A stretch of 64,000 nt of DNA from Psoroptes ovis (lineage: Eukaryota; Arthropoda; Arachnida; Sarcoptiformes; Psoroptidae): positions 1,054,001 to 1,118,000 of the forward strand of contig PQWQ01000004.1 in assembly GCA_002943765.1 (NCBI GenBank), given 5' to 3'. The position numbers were made by a program, and so were the translations under genes. Of the stretch, positions 1 through 12,381 are shown piece by piece. The notes beneath the pieces were generated by a model. The model was not told the origin of the DNA. It saw only the letters and a list, made by a program, of their open reading frames with translations, and ran no database searches. Numbering within the stretch: position 1 is the stretch's first letter; every line of letters starts with the position of its first letter.

Positions 1-159
1 AAATTCAAAGAAAATTTCAAAGAATATTCTTCTTTTGTTTTATTTATTTATTCATTCGCTGAAGAATTTGAAATTTCAAAAGACTTTGGAATTTCAATTT
101 CATATCATCTTCATCATCATCATCATTATTCATGGAACTTTATTTCATTCAATTGTTAT

Positions 160-238
160 TTAGACTGTCCGAAAAGTTTTTGACGATTATATCGTAGGAA
201 ATTATAGGGAAAATCGGCAAGAACTTATCGGACAATAT
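160..238 (+). mobile_element. 80-bp mini-element, core type A
   Basis: The left arm starts TTAGACTGTCCGAAAAG and the core reads TTATATCGTAGG. The right end has decayed just after GGACAA. Confidence 0.7.
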
Positions 239-594
239 TTTATTTTTCGGGTTTCATTGAAACAACATGAAACATTTTTTTCTATGGTTTTATTGTTTTA
301 TGTTTGAGCAAATTTTTCAAATTTTCCAAATTTTCAAATTCTTCAGCGAAAAACAACAGATTTTTTCTAGCTTCAAAGCATAGTTATCCATGATGGATTA
401 TTAATGAACTCATAGAGAAACAAATGAATGAATTGAATTGAATGAATTTTTTGAAATAAATATGACAAATGACATTTTTCGGCTCCGGTTCCGGCTAGGA
501 TTTTATGCTATTGCCATCATCATCATCATTCAATGGATTCATGTGTTTTGAACATCTTCATTGTTTGAAAAAAAACAAAAACAAGAAATATATA

Positions 595-674
595 TTAGTT
601 TGTCCGAAAATTTTCTGTCGATTATATCGGAGGAAATCATGAGAAAAACGGCAAAAACTTATTGGACAATCTAA
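595..674 (+). mobile_element. 80-bp mini-element, core type A
   Basis: TTAGTTTGTCCG at the left and GGACAATCTAA at the right, preceded by TATA. The left arm has several substitutions (TTTTCTGTCG). Confidence 0.75.
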
Positions 675-875
675 TAAATTTTTTAATTCGAAAATAATGA
701 TGATTATACAACAGATATTAACTTGATATTGGTGACATATATTTATTTGTAGTGAAGTATATTCATCAATTCATTGATATATTCAATGTGTATGCATGTT
801 TGTGTTTTTCTGAATATTCATTCATATACGTATAAATAATTATTATAAAAAATCATTTACATTTCATTTATTTTT

Positions 876-955
876 TTAGGCTGTCCGGAAAGTTTGTGCC
901 GGTTATATCGTAGAAAACAATCGAAAAATTGGCAAGAATTTTTCGGACAACCTAA
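876..955 (+). mobile_element. 80-bp mini-element, core type A2
   Basis: The ends are TTAGGCTGTCCGGAAAG and TTTTCGGACAACCTAA, with a TA duplicate on the right. The A2 core carries GGTTATATCGTAGAAAA in place of GATTATATCGTAGGGAA. Confidence 0.85.
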
Positions 956-1258
956 TATTTTTATTTAAAGAAAAAACTGTTTATTCATTCAAAGATTCAT
1001 TTGTTTCATGGCATTGTTTGCTTTATTTTTTTCTATCTATCTATTTCGATTCATTCATTCATTCAGATTTAAGCGATTCATTTACACCAAATGTATTTTG
1101 ATTTGAAATTGTGCATAGAAATGCATAGGAAAAACGAAATAAATAAATAAATATATAAAAGCATAAGCTTTAAGGCTTCAAAAAATAAAAAAAAAATTTA
1201 AAGCCTCAAAGCTTTTTGAATGAAAAAACTAATAATGAATGAAATAATAATAATAATA

Positions 1259-1338
1259 TTGAGTTGTCCGAAAAGTTTTTGCCGATTATATCATAGAAAA
1301 TAATCGGAAAATTGGCAAAAACTTTTCGGACAACCTAA
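1259..1338 (+). mobile_element. 80-bp mini-element, core type A
   Basis: Ends TTGAGTTGTCCGAAAAG and CTTTTCGGACAACCTAA, flanked by TA on both sides. Here the two arms are almost exact inverted copies. Confidence 0.85.
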
Positions 1339-1757
1339 TAACAGCAACAACAACAATAATCATTATTCAAAAAAACGAAAAAAATGAATAAAATAAATGA
1401 ATGAACAAACGAATGAATGAATGAATGATGGATAATGGGTAAACACACACACACACATACACACATACATATAATGTATCATCATCATCATCATGATTAT
1501 GATTTTGATTATTATTATTATCATCTGTAATAATAATGATAATGATGATAATAATCATAATCATAGCAATAATAATAGATCATAACAATAGATCATAATC
1601 ATTTTTTAACACTTTCAAAACAAACAACGAACAAACAAACAAACAATTGTCGTATTGTTGTTGTTGTTGTTGTTGATTGTGCATAAATGAGTGTTTGCTT
1701 AGCTGTGTTTTTCTTATTTTGGTGCGAATGAGTGGATCGTAAATACTTATGTTTTTA

Positions 1758-1823
1758 TTAGGTTGTCCGAAAAGTTTCTGCCGATTATAGGGAAAATCGG
1801 CAAGAACTTATCGGACAACTTAA
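1758..1823 (+). mobile_element. Shortened mini-element, core type A
   Basis: Both ends are present (TTAGGTTGTCCG and CGGACAACTTAA), but the copy is only 66 bp. The middle of the core is deleted, leaving CCGATTATAGGGAAAATCGG, so the loop is almost gone. Confidence 0.8.
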
Positions 1824-2501
1824 TATATCACACACTGTTTAAGCATGTAAATGGTGCATGTGAATTGTTGAAATATTGCTTGTTTTCACAATTTTTGATT
1901 GGTGGAAAGTTGAAAAATGCTTTGAAATATTTAAAATTTGAAATATGCTTTGAAATGTATTCAAAAATTGTCTAATAAATAGCGTCAGTAATTCGTCATA
2001 CAATTTTTGAAATAACAAAAAAAAATGGACAAATTGAATCAATTTGAATGAATGAACGAATGGACGAATGAATGGACAAAATTTTGAATGAATGGATGAA
2101 TGAATGAATGAAAAATAAAATAGATTTAAATTGCATTATTTATGCTTGTATAATGTGGCTATGATCATAATGATGATGATGACCGAACAAATATATCATT
2201 TCTTAAAGACATTTCTCAAAGACATAGTATGACAGTTGATTTGATTCATTTATTTTCTGCAGATTTTTTGCACCAATAGACAGTCATTTGAAGCAAAAAA
2301 TGGATTAAATTCATGCTTTCCATCATTTTTTTTTGACTGCAAATTTCACTTTGAATCATCGTTGAATCATCGTCGAAAATGATGGAAAATCATTTCACAT
2401 ATTTAGACATGGATAAGACAAACAACTTTTTCATTCGTTTGTGTGTATCATCTTTGAATTCATGTATGAATGAATGAATGAACAATTTTGTATTTAACAT
2501 A

Positions 2502-2581
2502 TTAGGTTGTTCGGAAAGTTTTTGCCGATTTTCTAATGATTTTCTTCGATATGACTGGCAAAAACTTTCCGGACAACCTAA
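2502..2581 (-). mobile_element. 80-bp mini-element, core type A reversed
   Basis: TTAGGTTGTTCGGAAAG at the left, CTTTCCGGACAACCTAA at the right. The core reads TTCTTCGATATGA, so the element lies in the reverse orientation. TA flanks on both sides. Confidence 0.85.
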
Positions 2582-3275
2582 TATAATAGAAATGATATAC
2601 ATGAGATATAACATATTTTTGATTAATTGATGATTACTTGATCAATTATTTATCATTATCATCATTATTATTATTATTATTATATCATTATCTTGTATTT
2701 CTTTTAATAATAATTATCATTATCATTTATTATCAAAGATTAATAATGTTGTTTACACAATCATCAAATGATGATTTTGTATTAAAAAGAAGTAAATAAA
2801 TAAATAAATAAATATTAACCTTGTAATTTGATAATGTTTTTGGGTTCAAATCATTATCATTATCATAATATTTGATCAAATCGATAATCAAATGTTTCAA
2901 GAATCATTTTCAAATCAGCAAAAAAAATGATATGAAAATTTCCATTGTCCAATATCAATAATTATTAAGATAATAACAATAATATCTTCAATGAAATGAA
3001 ATGGACAAGCCTTTCTATTATTATTATTATTATTTGATATGTATGTAATATATAATCTAGATTATATATTATTATTATCATTATCATCATTCATTCATTC
3101 ATTATCATAATCATTAATGTTAATGATTCACCAAAAAAACAAAAACAAAAAAAAACAAAAAAAGTGAAGAAAATTTATTATTTTCATTCAAAAATATCGA
3201 ACGAAAAAATTATTTGAAAAAATATATATGAAATCAAATATACAAGTCATATATTATTATACAAATACAAATATT

Positions 3276-3357
3276 TTGGGTCGTTTGAAAAGTTTTTTCT
3301 GATTTCACAATGGACTTTTACTCTGGAAAACGGCAACAACTTTTCAAAATGACTCAA
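3276..3357. mobile_element. Worn mini-element
   Basis: TTGGGTCGTTTGAAAAG pairs with CTTTTCAAAATGACTCAA. Spacing and end layout fit the family, but the core (TTCACAATGGACTTTTACTC) matches none of the four types. Confidence 0.5.
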
Positions 3358-4104
3358 TATAATTGGCTTGTATATATTTGAGTGTATGATGCGCCAAATA
3401 TATATGTGCAATTACACGATGTATGTACAATGATGATGATGATGATGATACATGATGTCGATGATGATGATGATGAATGTTATGCATCATCATCATCATT
3501 ATCGAAATTATCTAAATTATTATTATTATTATAATCATCATCACCAATTGATTATCATTTTACACCCGAACAAACAAACACAACGAATGCATACACATCA
3601 ATTCATTTATTATAATATTTATTGATAGATAGATACACACATATAAATGAATGAATGAATTTGTGTGTATCATCATCATTTGTGCATAAGAAATGATTCG
3701 AAAACACATACAAATCATAGAAAAAATCAGAGCTAAAACATACAATTTCAATGAATTAAGATTCAAATTCAAATTCACATTTCTGAATAATAATGGTAAC
3801 ATCGACGGTGATAACAATAACAATAACAATAACAATAACAATAACACTAATAATAACACTAATATCAACGATAATGATACAGCTAAATATATATTTTTCC
3901 TTACATCCTTACATTCCTTAGATTGAGTCAATGTATGACTGCATTTATTCAATGCATATGTGTATGAGTGAATGATCGGTGATATTGAAGAAGAAAAAGT
4001 TTAAGAAAAAAACCGGTATTTTTAAATGGAAAAATCAAACGAAAAAAAATTATTTCGATCATTAAAAAAAACGATAATTTCAAATTAATAGACACAACAA
4101 TATA

Positions 4105-4183
4105 TTGAATTGTCCGAAAAGTTTTTGCCAATTTTTAGATGTTTTTCAACTAGTAAATCGGCAAAAACTTTCTGGACAATCAA
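4105..4183. mobile_element. 80-bp mini-element, core type C
   Basis: Left end TTGAATTGTCCGAAAAG. The core carries the type C signature TTTTTCAACTAGTAAATC. Right end CTGGACAATCAA. TA on both sides. Confidence 0.8.
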
Positions 4184-4759
4184 ATATCTAAAATAGATAG
4201 ATGGATATTCTTCGAAGAAGAAACTGAATGAATGAATTATTGATTTGTAAATGTCAATTTATCGGCGTAATAAATGAATGAATGAATGAATGAATAAATA
4301 TAAATGGAATTCACCTAATTTAGTTGACTTCTTTTGAAGAAAAAAAAAATCTTCAAAGCGAAAAAACATCGGAAAAAACCTTCGGAAAAATTTCTTAAAT
4401 AAAATACTTTTGAATCTGAGAAAATAAATGAATGTAAATCTATTTAGATAAATATAAAAATAAATACAAAGTAATCATATCATCATAATCATCATCATTA
4501 CCATTCATTCATTTTAAAGAGTATTATCATCATTAAAATGTATTAATCTTTGATTTTTATTTTTTTGTTTTGACTTAAAATAAAGTTTTATTTTTAAAAT
4601 AAGAATTGAATAATCGAATCTAATGTTAAAATTTGCATCAATTTCTTTGTTTTTTTTCTCCTCCAATTTTCTATTGTCACACAAATTCAATATTATTTCA
4701 AATATTCATAGTTTATACTCGTATATTCCAACTTGACTTATTTATCCATTTAAATTTAT

Positions 4760-4839
4760 TTAGGTTGTCCAAAAAGTTTTTGCCGATTATATTGTAGGGA
4801 ATCATGAGAAAATTGGCAAGAACCTAACGGACAACCTAA
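4760..4839 (+). mobile_element. 80-bp mini-element, core type A
   Basis: TTAGGTTGTCCAAAAAG to CGGACAACCTAA with core TTGTAGGGAATCATGAG. The right arm has a changed AACCTAACGG. Confidence 0.85.
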
Positions 4840-5126
4840 TATTTATATTTGCTTTGTTCAGTTCATGTTGTGTTTGTGTGTGTGTGAGTAATGTATGTTA
4901 CAATACATTTAAAGTTGTTGCTATTTATTGTCATTCATTCATTCTTATTCTTATTATTATTTATTGTTTTTTATTATTGTTTATTATTATTATCATAATT
5001 GTCATAATCATTATTATTATTGTTATTATAATGGCCATCAATCACTGAATGAATGGAGCGAATGAATGAATCAGAATGAAAAGAAACCATTTTTTTAAGG
5101 GTCAAGTGAATAATAAATATTAGATA

Positions 5127-5206
5127 TTATGTTGTCCGGAAAGTTTTTGCCGGTTATATCGTAGAAAATAATTATAAAATCGGCAAGAACTTTTCGAGCA
5201 GCCTAA
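5127..5206 (+). mobile_element. 80-bp mini-element, core type A2
   Basis: TTATGTTGTCCGGAAAG at the left and TTTTCGAGCAGCCTAA at the right. The core is GGTTATATCGTAGAAAATAA. Confidence 0.8.
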
Positions 5207-5345
5207 TAGATAAATGAATAAATAAATTTAGAAAAAAAATAAAAATAAATGTGTTATTTTTGGGTATGAAGCCAAAATTTTCACCAAGAAAAAAAAAGGT
5301 CGAAATATTAATATAAATCGCCACTAAAACACACACACCGAAATA

Positions 5346-5426
5346 TTGGGTTGCCCCATAAGTTCTTACAGTTTTTTAAATTTTTTTTCACTTGAAAAAA
5401 CGACAAGAACTTATGGGACAACCGAA
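5346..5426. mobile_element. 80-bp mini-element, core type B
   Basis: TTGGGTTGCCCCATAAG at the left and CTTATGGGACAACCGAA at the right. The core is T-rich (GTTTTTTAAATTTTTTTTC) and folds back on AAAAAACG. A half-site TTTTCGGACAG follows at about 5439. Confidence 0.85.
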
Positions 5427-6559
5427 ATACAATAGAAAATTTTCGGACAGAAAAAAAGGTGAAAAAAAAATGTTTTTGGAAAAAAAACCCATTTATTCAA
5501 TGATATATTTGTGCATGTTTTATGTATTTCACGGGATAAATCTTTTAAAATGACAATAAAAGATAATACACAATGTGCTTGTGTGATATATTACAGTAAT
5601 AATGATGGCCCGAAATAGCCATGATATTTGGCCAATTTTGAAGATTTTTTTTGGCTTAAATTTTGAAAAAATTCAAAATTCAAAAAAATCCAAATAAATC
5701 TTTATAATATAATAATCAAAATAATAATTCTTTCAAAATAAATAATTCTCAAAGGTAAACATTGCTTGTTTGTCTTGTTTATTTGTTATTTTAATTATGA
5801 TTATTATCATTATTATTATTATCATCATTACGGATGGATGAATGAATGAATGAATGAATCAATGAATGAATAAAGATGTATTTTTATTCATTTTTCTACA
5901 TAAGAACATCTCATGGGTATCAATTTTTTCGGTTGTTTGCTGATTGCCTGCAACAAATCTTCATTTTTTTTTGAAATCAAAATATCAAATATTTTCTTTG
6001 AATTTGAAATGAAAGCAAAACAATTTTGCAAATTGTGAATATTTTCCATTGAAATTTATTGAGAAATTTTTGCGAAAATAATTTTCTTAAAAAACTCAAA
6101 GTTGATCGAAATATAAAGAAATGATTTGAATTTAAGATTCAAATAAGAAAAAATCATGAGTTTTCCAATTATATTTCAATCTGAATTTCAATCTAGAAAT
6201 TCAAAAGAAAGTATTCATCAACAGCAAACAAAACGAATGGTGTTTAATTAACCAAGTTTTTTGTTGTTTTGTTTTGCTTTATTTTCAAAATTTCACTGAT
6301 AAACAACAACAATAATCATTTAAATGATTCAAATGAATGAATTCAAATGGACCAAAATGGAAGAAATTAGTATAGAAAAATAAATTTCTTATGAAAAAAT
6401 GTAGAAAAAAAACATGAAAATTTCATTTATCAACAAAATAAATCAACGAAATGATATTTGTAACAAAATTTGTTAAAAAACACCAACGCAGGTGCATATC
6501 ATAAACATACATATACGCATAAGTATATCTCATGTTAAAGACATTAATATAATGATAAT

Positions 6560-6689
6560 AATACAAGATTTTAAGTTTTTATTCGGAGTTTTAAAATTGA
6601 TTTTCGTAGTTTTGAATAAAATTTCAAACAATATAATTACGAAATTTAATTTTAAAACTACGAATCAAAACTTTAAACTCTGTAATAAA
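6560..6689. mobile_element. Tc1-like mini-element, second family, copy 1
   Basis: An inverted repeat of about 50 bp per arm flanked by TA. The left arm has GGAGTTTTAAAATTGATTTT then CGTAGTTTT; the right arm has AAAACTACG and ends AACTCTG-TA. It matches the copy at 31222 arm for arm but is more diverged. It lies inside an apparent 111-codon frame that is not a gene. Confidence 0.6.
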
Positions 6690-7264
6690 CAAAAACGAAT
6701 AATAATAATATCAAATTATGGCCTGTATCGCTGCAAAAATGGAATACAACAAGACATCACAAGAAAAATATCAAGAAAACATCACACAAGAAATAATATC
6801 AAATTTTCAATTTTTGATATTTTTTAAAGAAATAAGATGGAAATGGAATGAAAACAACAAAATTTAAAAAAAATTTTAAAAACATTCAATACATACACAC
6901 ACACACACACACATGAAAACACATTTAATACGAACACATCCACACACATTTTTTTTTATTATTTCGCCTGAATCAAAATTAAATTGAATTGAATTGAAAA
7001 TATTTATTCATTTATTCAATCAAACATAGATTCACAAACATACAGACATATATATTACATATTGAATATTGTGTTGAACACCCAAATGTATGATGTATCG
7101 ATTTGTTATCTTAGAAAAATGAAATAAAATGAAATTAAATCAATTTTTTTGTTTGTTTGTTTGTTTCTCTCTTTATGTTCAACAATAATAAAATTTTAAA
7201 AAATTAGGTCGATACACATCTTAGTGCTATTATTTCAATTTGATTTGATTTTATTTCATTATAT

Positions 7265-7344
7265 TTGAATTGTCCGAAAAGTTTTTGCCAATTTTCAAAT
7301 GTTTTTCAACCAAAAAATCGGCAAAAACTTTTAGGACAATCTAA
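7265..7344. mobile_element. 80-bp mini-element, core type C
   Basis: TTGAATTGTCCGAAAAG to TTAGGACAATCTAA. The core reads AAATGTTTTTCAACC. TA flanks are present on the right. Confidence 0.8.
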
Positions 7345-7733
7345 TATTTTTGATTTCAATTTCATAAATGTAAAAAACTGATATATTTCAATTTTTATAA
7401 ATTTCAATCGTATTTCTGGGTTGTGTCCAATCATTGAAAAAAAATAAAAAATAAATGAAAAAGTTTGTGTGCCAAATTTTCAAATTGAAATTTTTCAAAT
7501 TCAATATTATTATTTTTATTATTATTGGTGAAAAAACGTAACTTATGGTTGTGTGGACGCATATATTGAATTGAAATGAAATTTTCAATTTTTTTTCCTT
7601 TGGAAAAAATTATTTCATTTGTTTCAATTTTTTTCGAACAAAAATAATTTTGAAGAAAAAATTGTTGAACAAACAAAGTGTATGAAGAAGGCAAAAACAA
7701 ACAAAAATAATTTGAAAATTTTCAATTGAAATA

Positions 7734-7813
7734 TTAGTTTGTCCGGAAAGTTTTTGCCGGTTATATTGTAGAAAATAATTGGAAAATCGGCAAGAATTTT
7801 TCGGACTACCTAA
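7734..7813 (+). mobile_element. 80-bp mini-element, core type A2
   Basis: TTAGTTTGTCCGGAAAG, core GGTTATATTGTAGAAAATAA, right end TTTTCGGACTACCTAA, flanked by TA. Confidence 0.85.
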
Positions 7814-8097
7814 TATATTTCATTTCATTTCATTTCATTTTTTTTTCTTTTCAATTGAATTTTCAATTTTCAATATTTTTTTTGTAAGGTTTTCAATTCA
7901 AAGATGAAGAAATACATTTTCAACAATTTTTGAAAATTTTTGAAAATTTAAAATGTTGAAAATTGAAGAAAAAACATATAAATCATTCATTCAATTCAAT
8001 TCATTCACTCATCATTCATGTGTTATGTAATATATGAACGAGTGAATGAATGTGAATGAATGGAATTTTTTTATAAATAAATAAAATTTCATTTATT

Positions 8098-8180
8098 TTG
8101 GGGTTGTCCGAAAAATTTTTGCGGATTTTCAAATGTATTTCAATTTGACAATCAGCGAAAAAAATTTCAGGACAACCAAT
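8098..8180. mobile_element. 80-bp mini-element, type C-like, diverged
   Basis: TTGGGGTTGTCCGAAAA (one extra G) at the left and CAGGACAACCAAT at the right. The core AAATGTATTTCAATTTGAC resembles type C. Confidence 0.65.
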
Positions 8181-8306
8181 TATTTACTTTATCAAAAATG
8201 ATCAAAATTTTTAATATTTTTAATAATTTTTTTCGTCTTTTCTTCTTCTTCATCTCCGCACACAGAAAAATATTTTTTTGCCTCTTTCAATCAATCAATT
8301 CAAATG

Positions 8307-8386
8307 TTAGGTTGTCCCATAAGTTCTTGCCGTTTTTTGAATGAAAAAAATCATAAAAAACAGCAAGAACTTATGGGACAACTCAA
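8307..8386. mobile_element. 80-bp mini-element, core type B
   Basis: TTAGGTTGTCCCATAAG and CTTATGGGACAACTCAA enclose a T-rich stem. The left flank is TG rather than TA. Confidence 0.85.
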
Positions 8387-8628
8387 ATGAATAATAACAA
8401 CAATTTTCATTGGAAAATGACCAAATAATTGAATTGAAAATGATGGCAGAAATTTAATTTGATTCAAGCAAGAAAAAATGAAAAAAATGCACGAAAAAAA
8501 TATTTCATTATGTTGATTGATTGACCACCAACATTAGCACTCATCATTCATTCAGCCATCTCATATTTTATCAAATTTAAAATGAAATCAAAGCCAAATT
8601 AGCTCAAAACAAACAAATATTGATAATA

Positions 8629-8707
8629 TTGGGTTGTCCCATAAGTTCTTGCCGTTTTTTAAATTTTTTCACTCGAAAAAATGGCGAAAACTTATGGGTC
8701 AGCCTAA
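8629..8707. mobile_element. 80-bp mini-element, core type B
   Basis: TTGGGTTGTCCCATAAG at the left and CTTATGGGTCAGCCTAA at the right. It lies about 240 bp from another type B copy. Confidence 0.85.
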
Positions 8708-9473
8708 TAATGATAATGATTGAGCGATAATGGGGTAAATTATTATTTGATATATGAAATTACAGTTGAAAAAATTTCATTTCAGTTGAAAAAACTAATA
8801 ATATGATCATAATAATGATAATAATAATAATGATAATGATGATAAACGACAAGAATGTGTAACAAAATATCGAAATTTTTGAAAATTTTGAATTTTGTAA
8901 TTTGCAATTTTTTGAAATAAATTTGAATTAACAACACATAGATTGACTAGCACACTTAGAGATTCGCACATCATGTGAGCATCACTTGGAAAAGTGAGAA
9001 AATGTATGCATATTGTAACAATGCAACCAAAAAAAACCTGATTTTCTTGATATTTTCCATCATTATTATGATTATCTATGAGAATCGAGATGAATTGAAT
9101 TCAAGTAAAATGAATTGAAGCTAAATGAATCAATAACAAAACGCAGATCCAATGGTCAATTCAATAGTTTCATCATTCAATTGATATTAACAAAATTGAT
9201 TGATCAATTGTAAATATGAATGAAATGAATGAGGTGAACAGGTTAAAATGCGATGCTTAAAATTCAAATTATTTTCAAAAATAAAATTTAAAAGGTGTAA
9301 GGCGAAAGCACCAAGAAAACAGCGAAATTATCCCAATTCACTTTTTACTAATTCAAAATACAGGACTGTGCCCACTTTTTTTTTTGTTCAAAAATAATAT
9401 GAATCAATCAATCAATCCATCAATTCAATCCAATCGAATCAATGAGAAGAAGAAATATTTAAAAATATTTATA

Positions 9474-9553
9474 TTGAGTTGTCCGCAAAGTTTTTGCCGG
9501 TTATATCTTAGAAAATCATTAGAAAATCGGCAAGAACTTTTCGGACAATCTAA
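9474..9553 (+). mobile_element. 80-bp mini-element, core type A2
   Basis: TTGAGTTGTCCGCAAAG, core GGTTATATCTTAGAAAATCA, right end TTTTCGGACAATCTAA. TA on both sides. Confidence 0.85.
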
Positions 9554-10181
9554 TATTTAAATTTATATTCAAAATATATTCATTTCGATTGAATTTTGAA
9601 CATTTATTTTTCCATTCATTCATTCATTCAATTTCGAATGATTGAATGGTTGAATTAAATCAAATGAAATCAAAATGTAAAGGCTTGTATGTGAATGGGC
9701 AAATTTCGAGGCAAAATTTAAAATTCAAAATGACCAACACCACCACCGCCACCACCACCACAATCACCACCAACGAGTTTGCCATTTGGAAAAATAGAAA
9801 GAAAAGAATGAAAGGCAAACACTTGATTGATTGACCTAAAACAATTCGAGTACGAAAATAAAAAATTGCATTATCTTTGATTATCTCTCACTGTGTGTGT
9901 ATTGTGTATGTTTGAGTGTTCAAAGTGAAATTATAAAATGAATGTTTGCGTGTATAACTTGTACGCATCATCATCATCATCATCATCATCGAATATGATT
10001 CATATGGCCATATGAAATTGCTTTAAAAGCAAATTCAAATTTCAATTTACACTTATTTTTAGTAACACTGAATCAGTAACCAACTACAAAAACATTTGAA
10101 TTTCAATTTTCCACAAATGTTTTCTTGAACTCGATTCGAGATTGGAAATTCAAAAAAAAAAAATTGAAATTCAAAGGTGTG

Positions 10182-10241
10182 AAATTTCAATTTTTCAAAT
10201 TTCAATTTTTCAAATTTCAATTTTTCAAATTTCAATTTTTC
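10182..10241. repeat. 15-bp tandem repeat, four copies
   Basis: Four perfect head-to-tail copies of AAATTTCAATTTTTC. Confidence 0.85.
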
Positions 10242-10848
10242 AATTGAAATATATCAATTGAAAAATTTGAAAACAAGAACAAAGTAAAAGTATATATAAT
10301 CATCATCACATTGATTTGTTTCAAATTGGGCGATTTGATTTTCGATTTTTGATTTTGAATGAATGAACAAATAACTTTGTATATTTTTAAAATTGTAATT
10401 TTATGCTTTTCATCTGGCGCAATTTGTTTTTTTTTTTTTTTGCCAACTCAGGTATATATCCTTGTCTTGATTTTTATACTTATTATTATTGGCGCTTTAC
10501 GCAAGCTTAAAGTACACAGCCAGAGCAACATTCATACACAAACACACATATGCACAAAGTGTAATAACACCGATATCAATTCAACTCTTTTGATACTTTT
10601 TAAGAAAGAAAAAAAAAACTATAGCCTTTATAGCTATCATTGACTCACTGATTAATGATTATATCGTATATTTTATATCAACATTATTATCTTCAGCATC
10701 ATGATTATGGCTATTTGAAATTAAATATCAAAGTATTATTATACGAAAACACATACACACAAACTGATATATTTGTAAAAATATACGATTATTATTATTA
10801 TTTACTTAATAAGCAGCAACCAAGAAGCTTTGCATCATATTATCATCA

Positions 10849-11002
10849 TTAACCCTTAAAACTCGAGTGGTGAGCATAGCTCACCATAAGATGTAATGCA
10901 ACAACTCGATAGGCGCCCCTCAGTCACCATTTTACATGAGTGTGAAAATTGTCGAGCTGCTGGCTCGCTTGCGCTGTAAATGCCTCGAGTTCTAAGGGTT
11001 AA
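10849..11002. mobile_element. TTAA-flanked piggyBac-like mini-element
   Basis: A 146-bp segment between two TTAA tetramers. It starts CCCTTAAAACTCGAG and ends with the inverse of CCCTTAGAACTCGAG (one mismatch in 15). TTAA duplication with a CCC-starting end is the rule for the piggyBac superfamily. The inside is richer in GC than its surroundings and holds two small hairpins: GGTGAGCATAGCTCACC next to the left end and CGAGCTGCTGGCTCG near the right. It has no coding capacity. Confidence 0.7.
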
Positions 11003-11034
11003 AAATGGCTATCAATCTCTTATTTATTTATATA

Positions 11035-11117
11035 TTAGGTTGTCCGAAAAGTTTTTGCCAATTTTCCAATAGTTTTTTCATCGATATAATCGGCGAAAAC
11101 TTTGCGGACAGCCTTTA
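11035..11117 (-). mobile_element. 80-bp mini-element, core type A reversed
   Basis: TTAGGTTGTCCGAAAAG at the left, core ATCGATATAATCGGC, right end GCGGACAGCCTTTA. It begins 33 bp after the TTAA element. Confidence 0.8.
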
Positions 11118-11903
11118 AATATATAAATCTACATCATCATCATCATCATCATTATCATTATTATTATTGTTGCTGTGTATACATTGAGTTTTCTTAGTTT
11201 TTTCTTAGTTCTCAAGTTTTTTTTTTTTTTTGATTTCTTCAATTCTAAAATGGTCATCATCATCATTTCATTCCATTTTATTTTATTTTATTTATTTGTA
11301 TTTTATTTGTTTATTTCTACTTTTTCATTTCTTTTAAATCAAATCAAAAATGAAATACAAATAAAATAAAATAAAAAAAAGCAAAATTGTTGCTGAGCAT
11401 AGTACAAGTGAATACCGAAGTAATAAAGAGGAGAAAAAAAATGGGTTAAATATTGTTTATTTGCTTTCATTATATTTGTTTGTTTGTTTGTTCATTTGTA
11501 GATACATTAGAAAAATACAGATAAAATGTTTGATTTTTTATTCGTGATTTTAAAAATAATAACGATGATAATGATGATGATAATAATAATAAGTGGATTA
11601 ACAATAATGATATTAATATTTGAGATGAAAAAAAATAAATAAGTAAATCCGTATAAGAAACGTTTTTTATTTTCTATTTTCAAACACATTCAAACACAAA
11701 GATTTGAAACAAATCAAATAAAAAACATTTGATAATAATAAATGATGATGAATGATTGATGTACACACAAATACAAATATATACAAATATCTGTGATAAT
11801 AATGATAAAATATGCAAATATATACACGACGTGCACACATATATTTGCCATGTTGTTGTTGTTGTTGTTGTTTGAATATTAGTTTGTTTGTTTTCTCAAC
11901 ATA

Positions 11904-11989
11904 ATAGGTTGTCCGAAAAGTTTCTTGCCAATTTTCAAATGTTTTTCAACTAGTAAATCGACAAAAAAAAACTTTGCGGGACAATCTAA
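11904..11989. mobile_element. 80-bp mini-element, core type C
   Basis: ATAGGTTGTCCGAAAAG at the left, core TTTTTCAACTAGTAAATCG, right end GCGGGACAATCTAA. An enlarged A run (eight A) sits in the right arm. Confidence 0.8.
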
Positions 11990-12297
11990 TATAAATGTCT
12001 AATATTTTTTTTGCCTTACAAAAAATCTATTTCTACAAATATGTTCAATATGTATGAATGTATAATGCGCATAATGAAAATATACTTGGAATGTAATGAA
12101 TGTAACGTAATGTTTACCTGTGTCTACGTATAATATATATCATTCATCGGTAATAATGATGATGGAAAAACCTGAAATTTTCGCCATTTTTCTTCAACAA
12201 AAAAAATGACAAATACAATGGAAAAACAAACAAAATAACAACAGCAAATAACAATAACAACGATAATAATGATAACAAATAGGAACTATTAAATATA

Positions 12298-12381
12298 TTA
12301 GGTTGTCCAATAAGTTCTTGCTGTTTTTTAGATTTTTTTTTTCATTTGAAAAACGGCAAGAACTTATGGGACAACCTTATA
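12298..12381. mobile_element. 80-bp mini-element, core type B
   Basis: TTAGGTTGTCCAATAAG and CTTATGGGACAACCTTA with core GCTGTTTTTTAGATTTTTTT. Confidence 0.85.

Larger units (their letters stand above)
1..10848. other. Gene-free AT-rich spacer with mini-elements
   Basis: I see no supported gene here. Open frames are short and come from simple repeats (TGAA, ATC, ATT, CA units) or run through mini-elements. The stretch holds 17 copies of the 80-bp mini-element, listed one by one, one copy of a second mini-element family at 6560, and a 15-bp tandem repeat at 10182. Between about 5430 and 7260 only the second-family element and low-complexity sequence are seen. Confidence 0.7.

Noticed and set aside
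3560..3952. 130-codon minus-strand frame rich in Leu, Val and Ser
   Set aside because: It runs through AAC/AAT repeats, and the opposite strand gives an Asn run. Driven by a microsatellite, with no family or splice context.
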